Assembly: GCA_037974665.1 (NCBI GenBank)
Contig: CM075771.1
Coordinates: forward strand, 42,392,425 to 42,456,424
Source of the DNA: Ehretia macrophylla
Lineage: Eukaryota; Streptophyta; Magnoliopsida; Boraginales; Ehretiaceae
Direction: 5' to 3'
Length of the DNA stretch: 64,000 bases
Shown: positions 37,001 through 47,189 of the stretch, one piece after another
Position numbering within the stretch: position 1 is the first letter of the stretch
Layout of the letters: every line of letters starts with the position of its first letter
Notes under the pieces: generated by a model
What the model saw: only the letters and a program-made list of their open reading frames with translations
Database searches by the model: none
Told to the model about the DNA's origin: nothing
Translations under genes and position numbers: made by a program

Positions 37001-38133
37001 CGCAAAAGAAGAAAAGTGTCCCGAAACTGATGAAAACGTTCATTTTTGTGCTCCAAAAATAGGCGCAGCCGGGCAAGCTTGTTGCCCCCATCGTAGAGCT
37101 CTCGGAGAGCTTTTCAATGGAATGTTGTGTGCCTCGTAACTCCTTATGGATTAAAAGTTATGGGCACTGGAGCGTCGGAGACCTGGTCCCAAGCCCCACG
37201 CCCCCGGTTTATGGGCCCAACTCTGCGTGAAGCAAAGTTGTCTTGCCCAAGATGCATGGGATTCGGTAATAGAAATATGATGGATTAGGTTGTCGTCCTT
37301 TTCGCGGCCCACAACGTACGATGCGGGACGAAAAAATAGAGCAAAGTAAGAAAAGTGTCCCGAAACAGATGAAAACGTTCGAATTTGGTCTCTGAAAATA
37401 GGTGCAGCCAAGCAAGCTTGCTGCCCCCATCGTAAGGCTCTCGGAGGGCTTTCTAACGGTATGCTGTGCGCCGCGTAACTCCTTACAAATCAAAAGTTAG
37501 GGAACCAAAGCAACGGATACCTGGCCATAAGCCCCACGCCCTCGTTTTGCGGGCCCTACCTCTACGTGAAGTGAAGTTGTCTTGCCCAAGGTGCCGTGGG
37601 ATTCAGTAATAGAAATGTGATGGATTAGGTTGTTGTCCTTTTCGCGGCTCACGATGTACGATCCTGGATGGAAAAATAGTGCAAAAGAAGAAAAGTATCC
37701 CGAAACATATGAAAACGTTAGATTTTGGCCTCCAAAAATTGGCGCGGGCGAGCACACTTGTTGCCCCCGTCGTAGAGCTCTCGGAGAGCTTTCAAACGGT
37801 ATGCTCTGTGCCACGTAACTCCTTACGGATCAAAAGTTAGGGCACCGAAGCCATGGATACTTGGTCATAAGCCTCACGCCCTCAGTTTGCGGGCCCAGCC
37901 TCTACGTTAAGTGAAGTTGTCTTGCCCAAGGTGCTGTGGGATTCAGTAATAGAAATGTGATGGATTAGGTTGTTGTCCGTTTCGCGGCTCACGATGTACG
38001 ATCCTGAATGGAAAAACAGTGCAAAAGAAGAAAAGTATCCCGAAACATATGAAAATGTTAGATTTTGGCCTCCAAAAATTGGCACGGTCGAGCACACTTG
38101 CTGCCCCCGTCGTGGAGCTCTCGGAGAGCTTTC
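34065..38133 (+). repeat. Higher-order repeat unit 4 (12 monomers, 4,069 bp)
   Basis: Order as in unit 1 through the CACACTTG type, which is doubled (37630 and 37970) as in unit 3. The GCTTTTAAACGG monomer is missing: at 38090-38144 the left part of a CACACTTG monomer is joined to the right part of a CAACATTATG monomer. This hybrid ends the recognisable higher-order domain. Confidence 0.88.
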
Positions 38134-39429
38134 CAACATTATGTTGTGCGCTGCGTAACTCCTTACGGATCAAAAGTTAGGGCACCGAAGCGACGGATAC
38201 CTGGTCATAAGCCCCACGCCCTCAGTTTGCAGGCCCAGCCTCTACGAGAAGTGAAGTTGTCTTGCCCAAGATTCTTGGGATTCGGTAATAGAAATGTGAT
38301 GGATTAGGTTGTCATCCTTTTCGCGGCTCACGACGCACGATCCGGGACAGAAAAACTGCGCAAAAGAAGAAAAGTGACCCAAAACTGATGAAAACGTTCG
38401 ATATTGGGCTCCGAAAACAAATGCAACCGAGCAAGACTGCTGCCCCCAATGTAGAGTTCTCGGAGGGCTTTCCAACGGTATGCTGGGCGCCGCGTAACTC
38501 CTTACTGATCAAAAGTTATGGGCTCCGGAGTAACGGATACTTTGTCATAAGCTCCACGCCCACGGTTTGTGGGCCCAACCTCTACGTGAAGTGAAGTTGT
38601 CTTGCCCTAGGTGCCAAGGGATTCGGTAATAGAAATGTGATGGATTAGGTTGTTGTCCTTTTCGCGACTCACGACGTACGATCCGGGATGGAAAAACATC
38701 GTAAAAGAGTAAAAATATCCCGAAATAGATGAAAACATTCAATTTTGGGCTCCAAAAATAGGCACAGCTAAGCAGTCATGTTACCCCTATCGTAGAGCTC
38801 TCGGAGAGCTTTCTAACGGTATGTTGTGCGCCGCGTAACTCCTTACGGATCAAAAGTTATGGGCACCGGAGCGACTGATACCTAGTCACAAGCCCTAAGC
38901 CCTCGGTTTGCGGGCCCAGCCTCTACGTGAAGTGAAGTTGTATTGCCCAAGGTACCGTGGGATTCAGTAATAGAAATGTGATGGATTAGGTTGTTGTCAT
39001 TTTCACGGTTCACGACGTACGATCCGGGATGAAAAAACAGCGCAAAAGAAGAAAAGTGTCCCGAAACTGATGAAAACATTCAATTTTGGGCTCCGAAAAT
39101 AGGCGTAGCCAAGCAGGCTTGCTGCCCCCGTCGTAGAGCTCTCGGAGAGCTTTCCAACTGTATGCTGCGCGCCGTGTAACTCCTTACGGATCAAAAGTTA
39201 TGGGCACCGGAGCGACGGATACCTAGTCACTAGCCCCACGCCCTTGGTTTGCTGGCCCAGCCTCTACGTGAAGTGAGGTTGTCTCTCCTAAGGTACCATT
39301 GGATTCGGTAATAGAAATGTGATAGATCAGGTTGTCGTCCTTTTTGCGGCTCATGACGTACGATCCGGGATGGAAAAACAGCAGAAAAGAAGAAAAGTGT
39401 CCCGAAACTGATGAAAATGTTCGATTTTG

Positions 39430-41755
39430 ATTTCTAAAAATAAGCGCAGCCTAGCTGGTTTGTTTCCCAAGTTGTAGAGCACTCGGAAAACTTTCCAACG
39501 GTATGCTGTGCACCACGTAACTCCCTACGAATCAAAAGTTATGGGCACCGGAGCGAAGGATACCTGGTCACAAGCCCCACGCCCTGGGTTTGCGGGCCCA
39601 GCCTTTACGTGAAGCAAAGTTGTCTTGCCCAAGATGCTTGGGATTCGGAATTTGAAATGTGATAGATTAGGTTGTCGTCCTTTTCGCGGCTCACGACATA
39701 TGATCCGTGACGGAAAAACAGTGCAAAAGAAGAAAAGTGTCCCGAAATTGATGAAAACGTTTATTTTTGGGCCCTGAAAATAGGCGCATCCGAGCAAGCT
39801 TATTGCCCACGTAGTAAAGCTCTCAGAGAGCTTTCCAACGGTATGTTGTACGCTGCGTAACGCCTTACAGATCAAAAGTAATAGGCATCGGAACGATTGA
39901 TACCTTGTCACTAGCCCCACGCCCTCGGTTTGCGGGCCCAACCTCTACATGAAATGAAGTTGTCTTGCCCTAGGTGCCATGGGATTCAGTAATAGAAATG
40001 TGATGGATTAGGTTGTCGTCCTTTTCGCGGCTCATGAAGTACGATCCAGGACGAAAAAATAGCGCAAAAGAAGAAAAGTATCCCGAAACTGATGAAAACG
40101 TTCAATTTTGGGCTATGAAAACAGGCATAGCGGCTGCGTATGTCGTAGATCTCGCGGAGAGCTTTCCAACGGTATGCTATGCACCGCGTAACTCCTTACG
40201 AATCAAAATTTATAGGCTCCGGAGCGACGGATACCTGTCTTGCCCAATGTGCCGTGGGATTCAGTAATAGAAATGTGAAGGATTAGGTTGTCATCCAGTT
40301 CGCGGCTAACGACGTACGATCCGGGATGGAAAAATAGCGCAAATGAAGAAAAGTGTCCCGAAATTGATGAAAATGTTCAATTTTGGGCTCCAAAAATAGG
40401 CGCAGCTGAGCAGGCTTGCTGCCATTGTCGTAGAGCTCTAGAAGAGCTTTTCACGGGCATGCTGTGCGCCGTGTAACTCTTTGCGGATCAAAAGTTATAG
40501 GCACCGGAGCGACGGATACCTGGTCACAAGCCCCACGCCCTCAGTTTGCGGGCCAGCCTCTACGTGAAGTGAAGTTGTCTTGCCCAAGGCGCTATGGGAT
40601 TCACTAATAGAAATGTGATGCATTAGGTTTTCGTCCTTTTCGCGGCTCACGACGTATGATCCGGGATAGAAGAACAGCGCAAAAGAAGAAAAGTATCTCG
40701 AAACTGATGAAAATGTTCGATTTTGGGCTCCAAAAATAGGCGCGGCCATGCAGGCTTGCTGCCCCCGTCGTAGAGCTCTCGGAAAGCTTTCCAACGGTAT
40801 ACTGTGCGCCACGTAACTCCTTACGGATCAAAAGTTAGAACTCTGAAGCGACGGATACTTGGTCACAAGCCCCATGCCCTCGGTTTGCGGGCCAAGCCTC
40901 TACGTGAAGTGAGGTTGTCTTTCCCAAGGTACCATGGGATTCAGTAATAGAAATGTGATTGATTAGGTTGTCGTTTTTTTTGCGGCTCACGACGTACGAT
41001 CCGGGATGGAAAAACAACGCAAAAGAAGAAAAGTGTCCCGAAACTGATGAAAATGTTTGATTTTGGACTCTGAAAACCTGCGCAGCCATGCAGGTTTGTT
41101 GCCTCCATCGTAGAGCTCTCGAAGTGCTTTTTAACGGTATGCTATGCGCCACGTAAGTCCTTACGGATCAAAAGTTATGGGCCCAGCCTCTACGTGAAGC
41201 GAAGTTGTCTTGCCGAAGATGCCTGGCATTCGGTAATAGAAATGTGATGGATTAGGTTGTCATCCTTTTCGCGGCTCACGACGTACTATCCATGACGGAA
41301 AAACAGCGCAATAGAAGAAAAATGCCCCGAAATTGATGAAAATGTTCATTTTTGGGCTCCGAAAATAGGCGCAGCCGAGCAGGCTTGCTCCCCCGTCGTA
41401 GAGCTCTCGTAGAAGTTTCCAACAGTATGCTGTGCGCCGCGTAACTCCTTACGGATCAAAAGTTATAGGCACCGGAGCGTCGGAGATTTAGACTCAAGCC
41501 CCACGCCCTCAGTTTGCGAGCCCAGCCACTACGTGAAGTGAAGTTGTGTTGCCCTAGGTGCCGTGGGATTCGGTAATAGAAATGTGATGGATTAGGTTGT
41601 CGTCCTTTTCGCGGCTAACGACGTACGATCCGGGATGGAAAAACAGGGCAAAAGAGGAAAAGTGTCCTGAAACTGATGAAAACGTTCAATTTTGGACTCC
41701 AAAAATAGGCGCATTCGAGCAATCTTGCTGCCCCCATCGTAGAGCTCTCGGAGAG
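39430..41755 (+). repeat. Second ordered monomer block, copy 1
   Basis: Ordered markers: TAGAGCACTCGG (39475), AAGCTTATTGCCC (39797), a shortened GCGGCTGCG monomer (40131), GCCATTGTCG (40420), AAAACCTGCGCAG (41075), GGAGATTTAGACTCAAG (41482) and GCTAACGACG with AACAGGGCAAAAG (41610). The same order occurs at 47190-49960. This copy lacks one monomer after 40131 and is cut by solo LTR D at 41756. Confidence 0.8.
41751..41755. repeat. Target-site duplication of solo LTR D, left
   Basis: GAGAG, repeated at 45880-45884. It is the first five bases of the right arm of the satellite dyad AGCTCTCGGAGAGCT. Confidence 0.93.
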
Positions 41756-42595
41756 TGTGAGGCCCGACCCCGAATAACGTGTGTTACCTCAATTTACGTG
41801 CCTTGTCTTGGTTTTCGTGCATGCTTCGTCATTCATGCCTTGACCTAGAATTATGTGCCCTAATCCTCGACTTATGTGCCCTGACTTCGAATTGCGTGCG
41901 TTACCTCGTTTCGTGTGCCCCGACCTTGAATTGCGTATCTTAATCTAGGTTTAAGAGTCGTACCTCGATTTACGTGTATTGCATTAAATTATGTACCTTG
42001 CATCGGTTTACGTGCATTCACTTAGGATTGCGTGCCTTAGTCTTGAAGTACGTGTCTACCTCGTAGTTTGTGTCTACCTTGTGATTCGTGCCTCGTATCA
42101 ATTTCTGTGCATGTCTCGTAGTGCGTGCCCTAGACCTAGAAAAGCGTGCCCGCACGCTAATTAATAAAGAATCGTACACAAAGCACTAGACTATAAAATA
42201 ATCCTACAAACACCACTAACTATTATTATAATTCTAATTCAAATCTCTACAAAATCCACTAACACCTAAATATTATATTTTAAACTCACTACAAGACAAA
42301 ATCTCACAAACCTCTAAACATATCCTATATTCTATTCTACCTAAGATCCCTAAATACCCAACATTCTCTTACACACATGCTAAACCCTAAGCACTTTCCT
42401 ATTATCTAAACATTCCTATGACAAGTACAAAACACAATGCAACCTAGGATAGACAAATGCATGACAATACAAAAAAAATAATAAAAACCTCATCCAAACC
42501 CTTCCCATTCTCGACCAAATCACCAAGCATGCTTCTCACAATTCAAATTGCATAGTTGACAAAGAAAAAAATCAGATTTGAAGGCCTTAAGGCCA

Positions 42596-42615
42596 ACACA
42601 CACACACACACACAA
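42596..42615. repeat. CA microsatellite in solo LTR D
   Basis: About ten uninterrupted AC units. Not present in the other LTRs of the window. Confidence 0.9.
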
Positions 42616-43179
42616 CTCAACACATTTCATTTTCCTCTCAAAGTCCTCTCAAGCTCTCATTCTCTCTCCTTCTCTCTCATTTTCGACCATGGCTTCTCTT
42701 GAGCTTCCAAGACCTCAAGCTCACTCTTAAGATCTCTCCCAAGCTCGGCCATAGCAGCCCAAGCAAGCAAGAAGCAAGAAAGAAGCTCCATTGGTGCAAC
42801 CATCAAGAGTTTTGTGCATCTTCTTGTTGTTTTGCTAAGTTGAGGGCTAAAACTTCTTGAAAATCTTTCAAAAATCCACATGCATGCTCTTAAATGTTTT
42901 TCTTTGCTTCTGTACTTGAGTTATATGTGTGTTTATAAGCTTTTACAACCATGCATGGCAAGATTTTGGCTTGAAGGTGATGATAGATGAAATCGGGTTT
43001 TGTGACAGCTCTCTGTCTTGTTGTTGCGAGGTGAGTTTGGTAGGGAAAATGATGTTGAAAATGCATGAAAATTAGTAGGTAACTAGGTTTTCCAGTTTTG
43101 AACATTTTTTGCAGAAATAGGCCAAAGCTAATTTTGACTCTAAGGTCCTCAAAATGGCAAATCATTAAAATGTGTCCAA

Positions 43180-43624
43180 GGCTCCGTTTGTTTGCCGTAA
43201 GATAACTTACTTGTGTCAAATATTTTCCGTGGAAAGTGTTTTCCTGGAAAATAAAATATTTTACATGGCTCTGTTTGTTTGCCGTAAAATAACTTATTGA
43301 TGTAAAATATTTTACTGGAAAATAGAATACTGAAAAATATTTTCTGGTGTTTGGATGTACCATAAGTTCAGTAAAATGTTTTCTTATCCCAAAGGACATG
43401 AAAACATTTTACATAATTTTGTACTAGCCGCAATTGTTGACCGGAAAATATTTTACGGTTGACCAATTTTCCGGTGTTACCAAACACCGTAAAATAAAGA
43501 AAAAGCAGCCACAATTTTTGACTGGAAAACATTTTACGGTTGACCAATTTTCTAGTGTTACCAAACACTGTAAAATCCGAAAAATATTTTCCGATAAAAT
43601 ATTTTACAGCAAACAAACGGAGCC
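43180..43624. mobile_element. MITE-like inverted-repeat element, 445 bp
   Basis: Ends are GGCTCCGTTTGTTTGCCGTAA and its reverse complement with one mismatch. It is flanked by CAA on both sides (43177-43179, 43625-43627), and the empty site TGTCCAAATC is seen in the LTRs of A and B. There is no coding capacity. The interior is rich in AAATATTTT-type palindromic words. A second inward copy of the terminal sequence starts at 43267, and an 81-bp tandem duplication covers about 43437-43580. The superfamily is uncertain: a 3-bp duplication and GGC ends suggest a PIF/Harbinger-like element, but CAA is not the usual target. Confidence 0.85.
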
Positions 43625-45879
43625 CAAATCTGGAAAAATGAAGCAGGTTTTGGCAGATTCACTGACTTTGTGGAACGAACCCGTTTTGACTTAGTAAATG
43701 ATGTCCAAAATGTAATAAATTTGGTGTGCTGCTAGATTTTTCAGTTCTGGACATGTTTGCCAGAAATGGACTAAGGCTAAATCTGACCCTAAGGACCTCA
43801 AAAATGACAAGTATTGAAATGTGTGCAAATCTGGACAGTTTTGTGCAGTCCCACTGTTTTAGCTATAACTATTGATCCCGAACTCCAAATGATGCAAGGT
43901 TTGTTTCTGAATTTAGTTCACTTCTTAAGCTTTAATTTGACATCTTATTCACTAGAATTGGAGATTTTTTGCTTGTCGTAATGATTGTGAGAAACAGCCT
44001 ATTGCAGTGAGGGTTTCACTTAGTTATATGCTTAGAAAATTGTTGTAACTTCTCTTGTGGTATTAAATGCTTGGGATTGTGGCATTGGGATGTTGTGTGG
44101 ACTGTTTTGAATACTTGGGGATGTTTGAATTAATTGATTCTTGGCTTGAGATTGATTTTGAGTTGATTTGGGGCTTAATCGCACGGGTAGGCACAAAATA
44201 GAAACCCTAATGATTAGGTATATTCACTAAGTGTTGATCCTTTGGATATTGTGTGTAATTATATGTTTAGTAGGCTGCCCGTAGTTGCCCTTATAGCCCT
44301 AAATGTGATTTTGATCATTGCATGTTGACAAATAGGCCTTTCTTGCATCCAAACCCACGTAGATGTTGTAGCATGTTGAATAATCTTATTATTTGATTAC
44401 GTGAACGTTGAAATGAGTTATATGACTTGATTTACGTGCGTACATGGCTGCCCGTTAATGTTCATATAACTCCATATGCCTTTCAAGTGAAATTACTTTT
44501 CTTATTGTGCCTCGCTTGTTTACTTGTCAATGTGCAATCTTAAGACTGTCCGGAGGCAACCTACTTTGTTTTCCTCCTAATGTGATATATTAAATGTCAT
44601 AAATGTGCATTGCATATAAGGTTGCATCCTTTCATTCTGGCATGGTAGCGTTCACGCACACCAGGCGGCATCGGGCTTGTCGGTGCAACCGTGATTACTA
44701 TTGTCCAATTCCCTCTCTCGCTTGGGGGCTAGACTTCCTCAGAGAATTGGGTCGTAGGATTTTGGGGTACATCCGAAGTATACCCATTTGGCGTGAAAAG
44801 TGGATGATTGAAGCCAGCCGCAACAATTGTTATTGAAAATGAACTTGAACGACAGGAAGTAAGTGCTATGCAGGGGAAAGTGCTACACCTAAATGTGGTG
44901 GGAGCTATCTCTTGAGCCCGTATGAGCTACCTCTAGAGTCCTGTACGTGTCAAACCGTATCATTTTCACTATGTGTAGAAGTACTCTCGCTTGGTTCCTA
45001 GAGGACCTCGGGGAGGAAAGACGAGTAATTGTGTTCCTTTACCTTTATATTATGTTATGTACTTACTTGTGATATAATGTCATGCCTTCAAAAAGGGTTT
45101 TTTATAAGTTTAACCAGAAAAGGATTTCAAAACGTTATCTCTCGTTCCCCCTCGCTGAGTTCATAAGGACTCACCCTTTTTTTGTCACAGGTACAGCAGA
45201 TTTGGAACAAATACCCGAAGTAAATGTGCTTGTTGACGATTCCTTGGAGTGACTACATGCTTTTGTGCTTTTCCTGAAAGTGGTTGCTATATGGATGTTG
45301 TGTTTGATTGCAAACTATTCATTTTATTGATGTAAATGACCCTGTTGTAATTTGGGTCTAATTTTGGGATTGTACTATCTATAACCAAACGAACTTCTTA
45401 TTTGGTTATTTGCTTTCATTATCTTGAATAGTAGCTATCATAGGCAATTAAACCACTAGGTGAAAAATCAACTAAGTCAATTCTATCTAATTCCACTTAG
45501 GTGCTTATTTGTAAACTAAAGAATAATAGGTACTTGCATGATAGGAAATTGATAAATAAACGGGACATAGTTATCATGCTAGACTTATTAACCAAACGAG
45601 ACCTTCAAGATAGACTACTAGGTATATCGGTTGATGAGACAAAATATGAGTCCTTAATGGAATTGGATTAATGATTGGAATAATTGAGGCATTTAGAAAT
45701 TAGGTCAAACTTAAAGGTCCTAACTACAACCATTATGCTGCCGGTTTTTCGGAGGATTTGTGGAGTTTAGGCTAAAACGTTAAGTGTTAAACCCTCTTGA
45801 ACGATTAAGTATGTGATATGATTTGAATGTTTAGATCACACCCTAGTCTAACCTTCATAGGTCGGGTTGGGGCGTGACA

Positions 45880-45884
45880 GAGAG
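45880..45884. repeat. Target-site duplication of solo LTR D, right
   Basis: GAGAG, identical to 41751-41755. It is followed by CTTTCC, which resumes the satellite monomer. Confidence 0.93.
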
Positions 45885-47189
45885 CTTTCCAATGGTATAC
45901 TATGTGCCGCGTAACTCCTTACGGATCAAAAGTTAGGGCACCGAAGTGACAGATACCTGGTCACAAGCCCTATTATCTCGGTTTGCGGGCCTAGCCTCTA
46001 CGTGAAGTGAAGTTGTCTTGCCCAAGGTGCCATGAGATTCAGTAATAGAAATGTGATGGATTAGGTTGTCATCCTTTTCGCCTCTCACGACGTACAATCC
46101 GGGGTGGAAAAACAACGCAAAAGAAGAAAAGTGTCCCAAAACTAATGAAAACGTTTGATTTTGGGGTCCAAAATTAGGCATGGTCGAGCAGGCTTGATAT
46201 ACACATCGTAGAGCTCTCAGAAAGCTTTCCAACGGTATGTTGTGCGCCGTGTAACTCCTTACGGATCAGAAGTTATGGGCACCGGAGAGACGGATACTTG
46301 GTCACAAGCCCCGTGCCCTCGGTTTGCTGGCCCAGCCTCTACGTGAAGTGAAGTTGTCTTGCCAAGGTACTGTGGGATTCGATAATAGAAATGTGATGGA
46401 TTAAGTTTTCGTCCTTTTCGCGGCTCATGACGTATGATCCGGGATGAAAAAACAGCGCAAAAGAAGAAAAGTGTCCCAAAATTGATGAAAACATTCAATT
46501 TTGTTCTCCAAAAATAAGCGCAGAATAGCTGGCTTGTTGCACCAGCTGTAGAGCACTCGGAGAGCTTTCCAACGGTATGCTGTACGCCCCGTAACTCCCT
46601 ACGGATCAAAAGTTATGGGCACCGGAGCGACAGATACCTGGTTACAAGCCCCACGCCCTCGGTTTGCTGGCCCAGCCTCTAAGTGAAGTGAAGTTGTCTT
46701 GCACAAGGTACCATGGGATTCGGTAATAGAAATGTGATGAATTAGGTTGTTGTCCTTTTCGCGGTTCACGACGTATGATCCTGGATGAAAACACAGCGGA
46801 AAAGAAGAAAAATGTCCCAAAACTGATGAAAACATTCAATTTTCAGCTCCGAAAATAGGCGTAGCTGAGCAGGCTTGCTGCCGCTGTCGTAGAGCTCTCG
46901 AAGAGCTTTCCAACGGTATGCTGTGCGCCGCGTAACTCCTTACGGATCAAATGTTATGGGCACTGGAGCGACGGATACCTGGTCACAATCCCTACGCCCT
47001 CGGTTTGCTGGCCTAGCCTATACGTGAAGTGAAGTTGTCTTGCCCAAGGTACCGTGGGATTCGGGAATAGAAATGTGATGGATTAAGTTGTCATCCTTTC
47101 TGTGGCTCATGACGTACGATCCGGGATGAGAAAACAACGCAAAAGAAGAAAAGTGTCCTAAAACTGATAAAAACGTTCGATTTTGTTCT

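Larger units (their letters stand above)
21673..41755 (+). repeat. Satellite array 2, about 59 monomers, with higher-order structure
   Basis: About 20 kb of unbroken 340-bp monomers in the same orientation as array 1. A typical monomer runs from GTGATGGATTAGGTTG through CACGACGTACGATCC, GAAAACGTTC, the dyad AGCTCTCGGAGAGCT, CTTTCCAACGGTATG, AACTCCTTACGGATC and AAAAGTTATGG to GCGGGCCCAGCCTCTACGTG. The many short open frames here are the same few frames repeated by periodicity, with no conserved start or codon signal, and are not genes. From 21.7 to 38.1 kb the monomer types recur in fixed order (units listed separately). From 38.2 to 41.75 kb another order is used. Confidence 0.96.
41756..45879 (+). 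repeat. Solo LTR D (4,124 bp) in satellite
   Basis: A single LTR of the A/B family, TGTGAGGCCCGACCC to GGGCGTGACA, flanked by GAGAG on both sides with no internal sequence. It probably formed by recombination between the two LTRs of a full element. It is longer than the 3,594-bp type for three reasons: an inserted 445-bp inverted-repeat element (43180-43624), about 100 extra bases at about 44840-44950 that A, B and F lack, and a longer CGTG-unit array at its start (41756-42150). A CA repeat lies at about 42596-42615. It is the most divergent copy of the family here. Confidence 0.94.

Noticed and set aside
42890..43399. 169-codon minus-strand frame in solo LTR D
   Set aside because: It runs through the end of the inverted-repeat element into LTR sequence, so it cannot be an old gene. 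The sister LTRs have only a shorter, different frame (5105-5533).
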